Below are positions 37,297 to 45,528 of a stretch of 64,000 nt of DNA, piece after piece. A program made the position numbers and the translations under genes. The stretch's first letter is position 1; each line of letters begins with the position of its first letter. The notes below the pieces were generated by a model. That model saw only the letters and a program-made list of their open reading frames with translations. It did not search any database and was not told the DNA's origin. This DNA comes from Streptosporangium subroseum (GTDB lineage Bacteria > Actinomycetota > Actinomycetes > Streptosporangiales > Streptosporangiaceae), in NCBI RefSeq assembly GCF_900188345.1, contig NZ_FZOD01000032.1:36504-100503 (forward strand), given 5' to 3'.

Positions 37297-38469
37297 TCAT
37301 TTGAGGGCGTCCTGCAGGGCGAACTTGTCACCCTTGACGACGAGGATCTGGAAGCCGCCGCTGGCCAGGGTGTGCTCGGGGGTGAACTTCAGGGGCCCGG
37401 AGAACATCGGGAACCCGTCGATCGCCTCGAGCGCGGCGATGACCTTGGCGCCGTCGGTGCCACCCGCCTTGGTGACCGCCTCGGCGGCCAGTCGCACCGC
37501 GTCGTAGGCCTGGTTGGAGTAGGGGCCGGGGTCGGCGTTGTACTTCTTCTTGTAGGCCGCGATCCAGCCCTCCGCGCCCTCAAGCGTGTCGGGGGTCTGG
37601 GTCATCGTGGCGTAGACGCCCTCGGCGGCCTCGGCGCCGGCGATCTCCATCAGCTTGGGCGAGACCGAGCCGTCCCCGACCATGATCGAGCCCTTGTACC
37701 CGGCCTGGCGGAGCTGGCGTGCGATCAGCCCGCCCTCCTGGAAGTAGCCGGTCCAGTAGACGAAGTCGGGCTTCTTGTCGAGCACGTTGGTGATGTTGGC
37801 GCTGTAGTCGCTCTCCTTGGGCGTGACCGCCTCGGTGATCACGGGCTCGGCGCCGCCGGGGACCTCCAGCAGGGTCTGGGTGCGGACCGCGATGTCCTTG
37901 GAGTAGCTGGTGTTGTCGTGCATCAGCGCGACGCTCTTGGCGCCCTGCTTGGTGATCCACTTCTCCGCGGCCATGGCCTGCTGGGAGCCCGTGCCGTTGA
38001 TCAGGAAGACGTGCTTGAGCTTCTGGTCGACCAGTTCCTGGGAGTTGGCGGCCGGAATGATCATCGGGATGTTCGCCTTGCCGAAGATCGGCAGGGTCGG
38101 TAGCGTCGCCCCCGAGCAGTAACCGCCCACGGAGAGGTCCACCTCCTCGGTGACCAGCTTGTTCGCCCCGGCGGCCGCCGACTGGGCGTCGCAGGCGTCG
38201 TCGGCGGTCTTCAGCTCCAGCTGGCGTCCGAGCACCCCGCCCTTGGCGTTGATCTCGTCGACCGCGAGCTGCGCCGCATTGCTCATATAAGGGCCGATGG
38301 CGGCCTCACTGCCCGACTGCGGGATGAGCATCCCGAGGAGGATCGGACCGTCTTTCTTCGCCGCCTGGTCGCCGCTGTCACCGCCGCCGAGCAGACCCTG
38401 ACCACATCCGGTGGCCAGGAGACCGAGAACGGCCAGGGAGGCGAGGGATTTCAAGGGGATGGCACGCAT
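37297..38469 (-). CDS. livJ: ABC importer substrate-binding lipoprotein, LivJ type
   Basis: 390 residues from ATG 38469, with GAGGAG upstream. The lipoprotein signal (SLASLAVLGLLATGC) places the lipidated Cys at about residue 22. Peripla_BP_6 fold; LLGMLIPQSGSEAAIGPYMSNAAQLAVDEINAKGG is the conserved first strand and helix, given here in two parts of one motif. It is the first gene of the importer set. The ligand is probably a hydroxyproline isomer or proline, from context. Confidence 0.92.
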   Translation of the reverse strand: MRAIPLKSLASLAVLGLLATGCGQGLLGGGDSGDQAAKKDGPILLGMLIPQSGSEAAIGPYMSNAAQLAVDEINAKGGVLGRQLELKTADDACDAQSAAAGANKLVTEEVDLSVGGYCSGATLPTLPIFGKANIPMIIPAANSQELVDQKLKHVFLINGTGSQQAMAAEKWITKQGAKSVALMHDNTSYSKDIAVRTQTLLEVPGGAEPVITEAVTPKESDYSANITNVLDKKPDFVYWTGYFQEGGLIARQLRQAGYKGSIMVGDGSVSPKLMEIAGAEAAEGVYATMTQTPDTLEGAEGWIAAYKKKYNADPGPYSNQAYDAVRLAAEAVTKAGGTDGAKVIAALEAIDGFPMFSGPLKFTPEHTLASGGFQILVVKGDKFALQDALK

Positions 38470-38480
38470 GTGCGGCTCCT

Positions 38481-38502
38481 CACATCGAATGATGTGTGAC
38501 AT
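38481..38502. promoter_or_regulatory. Candidate GntR operator upstream of livJ
   Basis: CACATCGAATGATGTG (6-bp arms) overlaps ATGTGTGACAT (arms ATGT/ACAT). On the minus strand it reads AATGTCACAC, sharing the octamer ATGTCACA with the palindrome at 44046-44056 in front of the other transcription unit of the cluster. The start of livJ is 12 nt away. Confidence 0.45.
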
Positions 38503-38629
38503 TGCACTTTGCGTAGATGTGCGCGTCAAGGGTCGAAACAAGACCGTTAACGTTCATACACTGTTTCGCCGCATGTGACGGGGGCCACACGAGTGCCCTC
38601 GTATGCCCCCGGCCAGGCCGATCACGACT

Positions 38630-38663
38630 GTTCTCGGCCGTTCTTCGCCGAGCGGCCGAGAAC
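38630..38663 (-). terminator. Hairpin after the 4-hydroxyproline epimerase gene
   Basis: An 11-bp perfect stem (38630-38640 with 38653-38663) has a 12-nt loop. It lies about 165 nt past the epimerase stop, without a T-run. It may separate the catabolic unit from the livJ unit. Confidence 0.5.
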
Positions 38664-38827
38664 GACCGTGAACCACCCGGCTCCGGCCGGGGATCCTCGA
38701 TCTCCCAGGACCCCGCCGGCCGGTTCGTTGCGGATCTTCTCGACCCGCGCGTTCGACGCCGGACGGCGACGCCGGACGTGGCCCGATGGGAATCGGCCGG
38801 CGGAGTCCTGGAGGATCGGGGAGCGTG

Positions 38828-39829
38828 TCAGAGCAGGAAGCCCTCGGGGAAGGGGTCACGGGGATCGAGGAAGTACTGGGCGGTGCCGGTGACCCATGCT
38901 CGCCCGGTGATGGTCGGGACCACCGCGGGCAGGCCGGCGACCTCCGTCTCCTCGACGAGCCGCCCCACGAACCGGGTGCCGATGAACGACTCGTTCACGA
39001 AGTCGGTGTTCAGCGCGAGCTCGCCCCGGGCGTGGAGCTGGGCCATCCTGGCGCTGGTGCCGGTGCCGCAGGGTGAGCGGTCGAACCAGCCGGGATGGAT
39101 CGCCATCGCGTGCCGCGAGTGCCCGGCGTCCGAACCCGGCGCCGTGAACTGCACGTGATGGCAGCCCCGGAAGCCGTCGTCCAGCGGGTGGACGGGCTCG
39201 TCCTGCTCGTTGATCGCACCCATGATCGCCAGACCCGCGTCGAGGATCTGCTGCTTGTGCGAGCGCTCGAACGGCAGGCCCACCGACTCGATCGGCAGGA
39301 TCGCGTAGTAGTTGCCACCGTAGGCCAGGTCGTAGGTGACCTCGCCGATGCCCGCCACCTTGACCGTGCGGTCCAGGCCGGCGCTGAACGAGGGCACGTT
39401 GGTGATGGTCACGGCCATGGCGGCGCCGTCCTCGACCTGGACCTCGGCGACGACCAGTCCCGCGGGGGTGTCCAGCCGGATGACGGTGACCGGCTCGACG
39501 ACCTCGACCATCCCGGTCTCCACCAGGACGGTGGCGACGCCGATGGTGCCGTGGCCGCACATGGGCAGGCAGCCGGAGACCTCGATGTAGAGCACGCCGT
39601 AGTCGGTGTCGGGCCGGGTGGGCGGCTGCAAGATGGCCCCGCTCATCGCGGAGTGGCCGCGCGGCTCATACATGAGCAGGGTCCGGAGGTGGTCCATCTC
39701 GGCCAGGAAGTGCTTCCTGCGCTCGGCCATGGTCGAGCCGGGGATGACTCCCACTCCCCCGGTGATCACACGGGTGGGCATGCCCTCGGTGTGGGAGTCC
39801 ACCGCATGAAAGACCCTTTTTGTCCTCAT
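38828..39829 (-). CDS. 4-hydroxyproline 2-epimerase (proline racemase superfamily)
   Basis: 333 residues from ATG 39829, with GAGGAG 5 nt before. The catalytic pair is Cys91 (LPMCGHGTIG) and Cys254 (DRSPCGTGTSA), as in epimerases and racemases. It should convert trans-4-hydroxy-L-proline to cis-4-hydroxy-D-proline, the substrate of the dehydrogenase encoded upstream. Proline racemase activity is the alternative. Confidence 0.9.
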   Translation of the reverse strand: MRTKRVFHAVDSHTEGMPTRVITGGVGVIPGSTMAERRKHFLAEMDHLRTLLMYEPRGHSAMSGAILQPPTRPDTDYGVLYIEVSGCLPMCGHGTIGVATVLVETGMVEVVEPVTVIRLDTPAGLVVAEVQVEDGAAMAVTITNVPSFSAGLDRTVKVAGIGEVTYDLAYGGNYYAILPIESVGLPFERSHKQQILDAGLAIMGAINEQDEPVHPLDDGFRGCHHVQFTAPGSDAGHSRHAMAIHPGWFDRSPCGTGTSARMAQLHARGELALNTDFVNESFIGTRFVGRLVEETEVAGLPAVVPTITGRAWVTGTAQYFLDPRDPFPEGFLL

Positions 39830-39983
39830 TAATTCTCCTCGCGGGGGGTGACTGCTTTTCGAGCCTACGGTCGCTTTCTGGGTGAACGACCGCGGCACGG
39901 GGTTCGGAGCCGGAGGCGCCTCCTGAACCGGCGGCCGGGCGCGACGGGCGTCGTCCGCGGCCGTGCGGTCCGGGAACGATCGC

Positions 39984-40877
39984 CTAGCACAGGCCCTCGG
40001 CCAGGGCCTTCTCGGTGGCGGCGCGGACGGTGGCCTCCTGCTCGGCGATGAGCGGCAGTCGTGGCGGGCGACATGGACCGCCCCTGCGCCCGGCCAGATC
40101 CATGGAGAGCTTGATCGCCTGCACGAACTCGGGCTTGGAGTCCCAGCGCAGCAGCGGGTGCAGCGCGCGGTAGAGCGGGAGCGCGGTGGCCAGGTCCCCG
40201 GCCATGGCCGCCCGGTACAGGGCCACGGTGGAGGTGGGCAGCGCATTGGGGAAACCGGACACCCAGCCGACCGCGCCGGCCAGGGCCAGCTCCAGCAGCA
40301 CGTCGTCCGCGCCGACCAGCACCTCCAGGCCGGGGGCGAGCTCGGCGATCTCGTAGATCCGGCGGACGTCGCCGCTGAACTCCTTGACCCCCACGATCAG
40401 CCCCTCTCCATGGAGCCGCGCGAGCAGCGCCGGGGTGAGGTCCACCTTGGTGTCGAAGGGATTGTTGTAGGCCACCACCGGCAGGCCCGCCTTGGCCACC
40501 TCGCGGTAGTGCTCCACCACGATCCGGTCGTCGGCCCGGTAGGCGTTCGGCGGGAGCAGCATCACCGCCTGGCATCCGGCGTCGCGGGCCTGCTCCGCCC
40601 AGCGACGTGCCTCCAGCGCGCCGTAGGCGGCGACTCCCGGCATGACCCGGTCCCCGCCGATGGCGGCGACCGCGGTCTCCACGACCGAGGCCCGCTCCTC
40701 GGGAGTCAGCGTCTGATACTCGCCCAGCGATCCGTTCGGCACCACGCCGTCGCACCCGGAGGCGACCAGCCACCGGCAGTGCTCGGCGTAGCCGTCCAGG
40801 TCGACAGAGAGATCCTCGCCGAGGGGCAGCGCGGTGGCCACCATCACGCCGTGCCAGGGCTTCGGGCGGGTCGTCAT
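39984..40877 (-). CDS. DHDPS/NAL-family lyase, likely 1-pyrroline-4-hydroxy-2-carboxylate deaminase
   Basis: 297 residues from the third of three nearby ATGs (40877), 9 nt after GGAAGG; 40883 and 40886 are alternatives. The Schiff-base Lys165 is in IVGVKEFSGD and the Tyr137 in VAYNNPFDTK. In hydroxyproline clusters this family deaminates 1-pyrroline-4-hydroxy-2-carboxylate to alpha-ketoglutarate semialdehyde, and the dehydrogenase and epimerase genes on either side match that role. Simple dihydrodipicolinate synthase is unlikely here. Confidence 0.88.
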   Translation of the reverse strand: MTTRPKPWHGVMVATALPLGEDLSVDLDGYAEHCRWLVASGCDGVVPNGSLGEYQTLTPEERASVVETAVAAIGGDRVMPGVAAYGALEARRWAEQARDAGCQAVMLLPPNAYRADDRIVVEHYREVAKAGLPVVAYNNPFDTKVDLTPALLARLHGEGLIVGVKEFSGDVRRIYEIAELAPGLEVLVGADDVLLELALAGAVGWVSGFPNALPTSTVALYRAAMAGDLATALPLYRALHPLLRWDSKPEFVQAIKLSMDLAGRRGGPCRPPRLPLIAEQEATVRAATEKALAEGLC

Positions 40878-40929
40878 CGTCATCATCCTTCCAGTGGGGT
40901 CGGGCTCGGTGGAGCCCGAGGTGGCCGGG

Positions 40930-42309
40930 TCAGTCCGAGGGGGGCCGGGTCGACGCGGCGAGGTCGCCGAGCCTGATGGGCTGGGCGATCGGGCGCCGGG
41001 GCGCCGTGGGGTCCTCACCGGCGAGACACGCGACCGCGTAGCCGCATATCCGGCCCTGGCACCAGCCCATGCCGGGGCGTGCCAGCAGCTTGACGGAGCG
41101 CGCGTCGACGGCGCCCAGTTCCTGTGCCTCGCGCACGGCCGACAGGGGCACCTCCTCGCAGCGGCAGATCAGCGTGTCGTCGCGGAGCCACCGCATCCAG
41201 CCGGGCCGCACCGGGTAGGCGCTCTGCAGCGCCCGCGCGAAGGCGGCGAGCCTGTCCCTGCGCCGGGACAGCGCCGGATCGAGCGGCACCCGGCGGCCCA
41301 GGTCAGCGGCGGCGGCCCGGCCCGCGATGCGGCCCTCGACCTCGGCGAGCACGGCCCCGCCGACGCCGGTGGACTCCCCCGCCGCGTAGACGCCGGGCAC
41401 GCTGGTGCGCAGGCCCGCGTCCACCGCGACGACCGGACTGCCGTCGACGTCGTGACGGGTCGCGCAGCCGAGCTGGACCGGCAGATCGAGCTGGGGGACA
41501 AAGCCGTAGCCGTAGGCGAGGGTGTCGCACTCGACGGTTCTGGTCGCGATCGGCCGCCAGCCGGAGTTCAGCCTGGCGACGGTGACATGGGTCAGCGCTG
41601 TGCCGCCGGGGTCGCCATGCGCGGCGATCACCGCCTGGCGGCCGTGATAGGGGACCCGGTGGCGGGCCAGGCGCGCGCCGTACCCGAGTGCCTCCCCGGC
41701 CTTGCCCGCGGCCAGCAGCGGGTGTCCCGCGAGCCCGAAACGGCCGTTGGCCTCGTGGACGCCGAGCACCTCCGCGCCCGCGTCGGCCAGTCCTGCGGCG
41801 ACCGGGAGCAGGAACGGTCCCGTACCGGCGACCACGACCCTGCGGCCCGCGACCACGAGGTCGCCCTTGAGCAGCGCCTGCGCGCCGCCCGCGGTGAGCA
41901 CGCCCGGCAGGTCCCAGCCGGGGAACGGCACCGGCCGGTCGTGCGCGCCGGTGGCGATCAGCAGCCTGCGCGCGGTGACCGTGCGGGGCCGCTCCTCGCG
42001 GTCGCCCTCCAGGCACCGTACGGTCATCGCCCCACCTGCGCGTTCGACCGCCCAGACCCGGTGGTGGAGCAGTACGTCGGCCCGACCGCGGAGCGTTTCC
42101 CACTGCCGCATGAACCCGTCGAGGCCGTGGTGGAGCGCTCCGGGATTCTCCGCGTGGAAGCCCGCCGGCGGATGCCGGAAGTACTGGCCGCCGGGCCTGG
42201 CTCCGGCGTCGACGAGCACGACGCTCAACCCGGCGAGGGACGCGGTGAGCGCTCCGGCCACCCCGGCGGGGCCCGCGCCGACGACGGCGAGGTCGTAGAT
42301 CGGCTTCAT
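40930..42309 (-). CDS. D-hydroxyproline dehydrogenase, FAD/NAD(P)-binding subunit with BFD-like domain
   Basis: 459 residues from ATG 42309. An N-terminal FAD motif (LAVVGAGPAGVAGAL, residues 8-22), a second Rossmann motif (VVVAGTGPFLLPVAAGL) and a C-terminal [2Fe-2S] BFD-like domain with Cys382, Cys384, Cys417 and Cys422. This is the HcnB/OoxA-type alpha subunit of opine and D-hydroxyproline dehydrogenases. It works with the 2Fe-2S protein and the DAO-like protein encoded just upstream. Confidence 0.9.
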   Translation of the reverse strand: MKPIYDLAVVGAGPAGVAGALTASLAGLSVVLVDAGARPGGQYFRHPPAGFHAENPGALHHGLDGFMRQWETLRGRADVLLHHRVWAVERAGGAMTVRCLEGDREERPRTVTARRLLIATGAHDRPVPFPGWDLPGVLTAGGAQALLKGDLVVAGRRVVVAGTGPFLLPVAAGLADAGAEVLGVHEANGRFGLAGHPLLAAGKAGEALGYGARLARHRVPYHGRQAVIAAHGDPGGTALTHVTVARLNSGWRPIATRTVECDTLAYGYGFVPQLDLPVQLGCATRHDVDGSPVVAVDAGLRTSVPGVYAAGESTGVGGAVLAEVEGRIAGRAAAADLGRRVPLDPALSRRRDRLAAFARALQSAYPVRPGWMRWLRDDTLICRCEEVPLSAVREAQELGAVDARSVKLLARPGMGWCQGRICGYAVACLAGEDPTAPRRPIAQPIRLGDLAASTRPPSD

Positions 42310-42316
42310 CGGCCGC

Positions 42317-42859
42317 TCACCGCTCCCCACCCGCGCCGGGACCGGGCACACCGGGACCGGACGCATTGGGACCGCCCGCGCCGGGACCGGACGCATTGGG
42401 ATCGGACTCATTGGGACCGCCCGCGCCGGGACCGGACGCATTGGGATCGGACTCATTGGGATCGGACGCGCCGGATGTGGACGCCTCGGGAGTGGACGCG
42501 CCCTGGGTCGGCGCGTCGGAGCCGGAGAGGAAACCGCCGGGGAGGGGCGCGTCGCCGTGCGGGCCGTCGCTCACGTCGTGGCCGGTGGTCACCAGGTCTC
42601 CCGGGCGGGCCTCGGTCAGGCAGGCGCGCAGGGACGGGCTGCCGTTCACCGTGACCAGGCAGTCGAAGCAGACGCCTATGCCGCAGAACAGCCCGCGGGG
42701 GCGCCCGCCGAACCTGGTGGTGCGCCAGGAGCGGATGCCCGCGCCGTGCATGGCGGCGCCGACGGTCTGGCCGGGGACCACCGGGACGGGAACGCCGTCC
42801 ACGCTGATCTCGAACTCCGGCTCCGGCCGCGCCCGCACCAGACGGTACGGCTGCCTCAT
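42317..42859 (-). CDS. D-hydroxyproline dehydrogenase, [2Fe-2S] subunit with repetitive tail
   Basis: 180 residues. The first 90 form a HcnA/SoxA-like ferredoxin with ligands Cys59, Cys64, Cys67 and Cys80. The typical family length is about 90-110. The remaining 80 residues are Gly/Pro/Ser/Asn/Asp-rich and contain a duplicated 15-residue unit (GPGAGGPNESDPNAS). It overlaps the DAO-like gene by 4 nt and precedes the FAD/BFD gene by 7 nt. Confidence 0.9.
   Translation of the reverse strand: MRQPYRLVRARPEPEFEISVDGVPVPVVPGQTVGAAMHGAGIRSWRTTRFGGRPRGLFCGIGVCFDCLVTVNGSPSLRACLTEARPGDLVTTGHDVSDGPHGDAPLPGGFLSGSDAPTQGASTPEASTSGASDPNESDPNASGPGAGGPNESDPNASGPGAGGPNASGPGVPGPGAGGER
42368..42457 (-). repeat. 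Two 45-bp tandem repeats in the ferredoxin tail
   Basis: Units 42368-42412 and 42413-42457 are nearly identical and encode 15 residues each. Partial copies continue on both sides (about 42340-42475). The frame is kept, so the copy number can vary without truncating the protein. Confidence 0.8.
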
Positions 42860-44010
42860 CGAGAGTCCTCCTTCGTGAAACGGTCCGGGCGGAAGGGGCG
42901 GAGGTCCAGGTCGAGGTGGTCGTCGATCAGGGCCTGGGCGATGAGGTGGCCGGTGGCCGGGGCCAGGCCGATTCCCGCGCCTTCGTGGCCGCAGGCGTGA
43001 TAGAGGCCCGGGGCCCGGGGGTCCTCTCCGATCACGGGGAGGTGGTCGGGACAGTAGGGACGGAAGCCGCAGTAGGCCCGGATGACCCTGCGCTCGGCAA
43101 GCGCGGGAAACAGCGCGACGGCCTGGGCCGCGAGGCGTTCCAGCACCGGGATGGAGACCGTACGGTCGAAGCCGACCCGCTCGCGGCTCGCGCCGATGAG
43201 CACGGGTCCCGCCGGGGTGCCCTCCACGACGGCGGACGTCTCCAGGCCCTCCGAATCGCTGGCCACGTCGGTGACGTAGGCGGCGGTGTAGACCTTGTGC
43301 CTGATCAGCGGTCTTTCGAGCGGCTCCGTGACCAGGATGAAGCCACGCCGGGGCAGGACGGGGACGTGCACTCCGGCCAGTGCGGCGATCTCGCCGCCCC
43401 AGGTTCCCGCGGCGTTGACGACGGCTCCGGCGAGGATGTCGCCCTGGTCGGTCGTGACACCGGTGACCCGGTCGCCGTCGCGGACGAAGCCGGTGACCGT
43501 GACGCCGGTGCGCAGCATCAGGGCGCTGTGGCCGAATCTCTCCGCGCCCTGCCGGATCAGCCTGGCCGCTGCCAGCATGGGCTGGACCTGGGCGTCCTGA
43601 GGGTAGAACACGCCTCCGGCGAGGTCCTCGGTCAGGTGGGGCTCGTAGTCGCCGAGCTCGCCGGAGGCGACCACGGTGTGCTCAAGGCGTTGCTTGGCGG
43701 CCAGCGAGGTGAGTGCGCCGAGCACCTCACCGGTCTCGGCGACCACCAGGCCGCCCTTGGACTCGAACTCGAACCCGTCGCCAGGCCCGGAGCTCGCCAG
43801 GTCACGCCAGAGGCGGTTGGAGAGCAGCGCCAGATCGAGCTCGGGGCCCGGCTCCTTGTCGGAGACCAGCACGTTGCCCTCTCCCGCGCCGGTCGTTCCG
43901 CCCGCCACGGCCCCGCGGTCGACGACCACCACGTCCAGTCCCGCTCGGGCCGCGTAGTAAGCGCAGGCAGCCCCGACGATCCCGGCGCCGATCACCACGA
44001 CGTCCGGCAT
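42856..44010 (-). CDS. D-hydroxyproline dehydrogenase, DAO-like FAD subunit
   Basis: 384 residues. The N-terminal FAD motif is VVVIGAGIVGAACAYYAARAG (two overlapping parts of a GxGxxG site), and the C-terminal RAYCGFRPYCPDHLPVIG and HACGHEGAGIGLAPATG are typical of HcnC/OoxB/DadA-like proteins. It should oxidise cis-4-hydroxy-D-proline to the pyrroline. It is the first gene of the catabolic unit, with a perfect 11-bp palindrome 36 nt upstream. Confidence 0.9.
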   Translation of the reverse strand: MPDVVVIGAGIVGAACAYYAARAGLDVVVVDRGAVAGGTTGAGEGNVLVSDKEPGPELDLALLSNRLWRDLASSGPGDGFEFESKGGLVVAETGEVLGALTSLAAKQRLEHTVVASGELGDYEPHLTEDLAGGVFYPQDAQVQPMLAAARLIRQGAERFGHSALMLRTGVTVTGFVRDGDRVTGVTTDQGDILAGAVVNAAGTWGGEIAALAGVHVPVLPRRGFILVTEPLERPLIRHKVYTAAYVTDVASDSEGLETSAVVEGTPAGPVLIGASRERVGFDRTVSIPVLERLAAQAVALFPALAERRVIRAYCGFRPYCPDHLPVIGEDPRAPGLYHACGHEGAGIGLAPATGHLIAQALIDDHLDLDLRPFRPDRFTKEDSR

Positions 44011-44045
44011 GACTCACCTCGCTCCGCGCCTCGACTCGCCAGTAC

Positions 44046-44056
44046 TATGTCACATA
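44046..44056. promoter_or_regulatory. Candidate GntR operator upstream of the DAO-like gene
   Basis: TATGTCACATA is a perfect 11-bp palindrome 36 nt before the first gene of the catabolic unit. It shares ATGTCACA with the site upstream of livJ. Confidence 0.5.
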
Positions 44057-44164
44057 CCTTTGAGGGGATCAATGGGACATCGCTTACGTTCTCCGACTCA
44101 GCGACCCCTACCCGGACGGCCCCCGAGGCAAGCCGTACGCACCGGGGCAGGCCGGATGGACACC

Positions 44165-44260
44165 GCGGCGCACGCGACCGGAAGCGGGGCGCGTACGGGG
44201 CCCAAGACAGGACGCGCCCCGCGGCGCACGCGACCGGAGACCGGACGCGTACACGGTCCG
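44165..44260. repeat. Direct repeats in the ctaA upstream region
   Basis: GCGGCGCACGCGACCGGA occurs at 44165 and again at 44221, a 56-bp spacing, each followed by a similar G-rich CGCGTAC segment. Weaker copies follow. Purpose unknown. Confidence 0.55.
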
Positions 44261-44354
44261 CGAGCCGGGCGCGTACGCGCTCCACGGTGGACACGCACAC
44301 GGCCCGAGGAGGGACGCGCACGGGGTCCGGAGCGGGACCGACCACCTCGCCGCC

Positions 44355-44360
44355 TAACAT
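44355..44360 (+). promoter_or_regulatory. -10 box of leaderless ctaA
   Basis: TAACAT is 7 nt before the GTG start at 44368. No Shine-Dalgarno sequence is present. Confidence 0.6.
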
Positions 44361-44367
44361 GTGAGCC

Positions 44368-45357
44368 GTGAAGCACCTCCTTGACCAGATCGGCCGCAAT
44401 GCCGTGAAACTGTGGCATACCGTGTGGTCCCCCACCCCCGTCACCGTGCGCCGGTGGGCACTGGCGGCGGTGGTCGTCAACGCGGGCATCACGGTGAGCG
44501 GCGCGGCCGTGCGGGTCACCAAATCGGGCCTGGGCTGCCCGACCTGGCCCAGGTGCACCCCCGGCAGCTTCATCCCTGCCGCCCATGGCGAGACCGCGCC
44601 GATCAACATGGCCATCGAGTTCGGCAACCGGATGCTGACCTTCCTGGTCCTGGCCGTCGCCCTGGTCTGCCTGGTCACCGCGATGAGGCTCCTTCCCCGC
44701 CGCCGCGACCTGGTCCGGCTGGCCTGGATCCAGCCCGTCGGCGTGGCCGCGCAGGCGCTCTGGGGCGGCCTGGTCGTGCGGAGCCTGCTCAACCCGGTCA
44801 CCGTCAGCGTGCACTTCCTGATCTCCACCGGCCTGATCGCCGCCGCCTACGCGCTGTACGCCCGCTCACGCGAGGGAGACGCCCCGCCGCGACGCCTGGT
44901 CCACCGCGACATCCGCACGCTCGGCTTCGCGCTCACCGCCGCGGTGTTCGTCCTGCTCATCGCGGGCGTGGTGGTGACCGGCACCGGGCCGCACTCCGGC
45001 GACCAGATGGCCTCCCGGTTCCAGTTCGACATCGAGAGCGTGGTGAGGATCCACACCGACTTCGTCTACATCGTGGTCGGTCTCACGTTCGCGCTGCTGT
45101 TCGCGGTTCACGTCACCGACGCACCGGGCTACGTGCGACGGGCGGCGCTGGTGCTGCTGATCGTCGAACTGGCCCAGGGAGGCGTCGGATACGTCCAGTA
45201 CTTCCTGGGTGTGCCCGCGGCCCTGGTCGACCTGCACGTGCTCGGCTCGACGCTGGTGTGGATCTGCACGCTGCGGGTGGTGTTCATGATGCGGTCGCGG
45301 GGTCCACTGGACACACCGGCCACGAACCGGGACGAGTTCAACACCGTCAACGCCTGA
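44368..45357 (+). CDS. ctaA: Heme A synthase (COX15/CtaA family)
   Basis: 329 residues, eight membrane segments. The Cys57/Cys63 pair in SGLGCPTWPRC is the CtaA extracellular disulfide loop. Heme-ligand histidines are seen at His149 (VHF), RIHTDF and LHVLGS. The first site, usually E-x2-H, reads EFGNR with Asn87 in place of His; this may be normal for the actinobacterial subgroup. It oxidises heme O to heme A for cytochrome c oxidase. The heme O synthase gene ctaB lies 2.2 kb away on the other strand. Confidence 0.93.
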   Translation: MKHLLDQIGRNAVKLWHTVWSPTPVTVRRWALAAVVVNAGITVSGAAVRVTKSGLGCPTWPRCTPGSFIPAAHGETAPINMAIEFGNRMLTFLVLAVALVCLVTAMRLLPRRRDLVRLAWIQPVGVAAQALWGGLVVRSLLNPVTVSVHFLISTGLIAAAYALYARSREGDAPPRRLVHRDIRTLGFALTAAVFVLLIAGVVVTGTGPHSGDQMASRFQFDIESVVRIHTDFVYIVVGLTFALLFAVHVTDAPGYVRRAALVLLIVELAQGGVGYVQYFLGVPAALVDLHVLGSTLVWICTLRVVFMMRSRGPLDTPATNRDEFNTVNA

Positions 45358-45399
45358 TCAGCACGGGTACGGCGCCGGCCGCACCCGGCCGGGATGGAG

Positions 45400-45522
45400 T
45401 CGGCGCCACTGGGACCTGATCGGGACGGATCGGCGCCACACAGGACCTGATCAGGACAGCCTCGACGCCGTCCGCGCTCAACCGGGAGAATCTCGACGCC
45501 ACCCGTACTCAACCGGGACAAT
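45400..45522. repeat. Four imperfect 30-31 bp tandem repeats
   Basis: Units at 45400-45429, 45430-45460, 45461-45491 and 45492-45522. Units 1-2 (TCGGCGCCAC...GACCTGATC) and 3-4 (CTCGACGCC...CTCAACCGGGA) form two closer pairs. The array ends 6 nt before the SanA-like start, so it fills the whole promoter region of that gene. Confidence 0.75.
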
Positions 45523-45528
45523 GATCGG

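Larger units (their letters stand above)
38470..38827. other. Intergenic region between livJ and the 4-hydroxyproline epimerase gene
   Basis: Both flanking genes run leftward. The livJ side holds inverted repeats and the likely livJ promoter. The middle holds a terminator-like hairpin. No gene is seen. Confidence 0.55.
44011..44367. other. Divergent intergenic region of the hydroxyproline unit and ctaA
   Basis: The left side carries the candidate operator and the DAO-like promoter. The middle (44090-44340) is very GC-rich and internally repetitive. The right end has the ctaA -10 box. No gene is seen. Confidence 0.55.
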
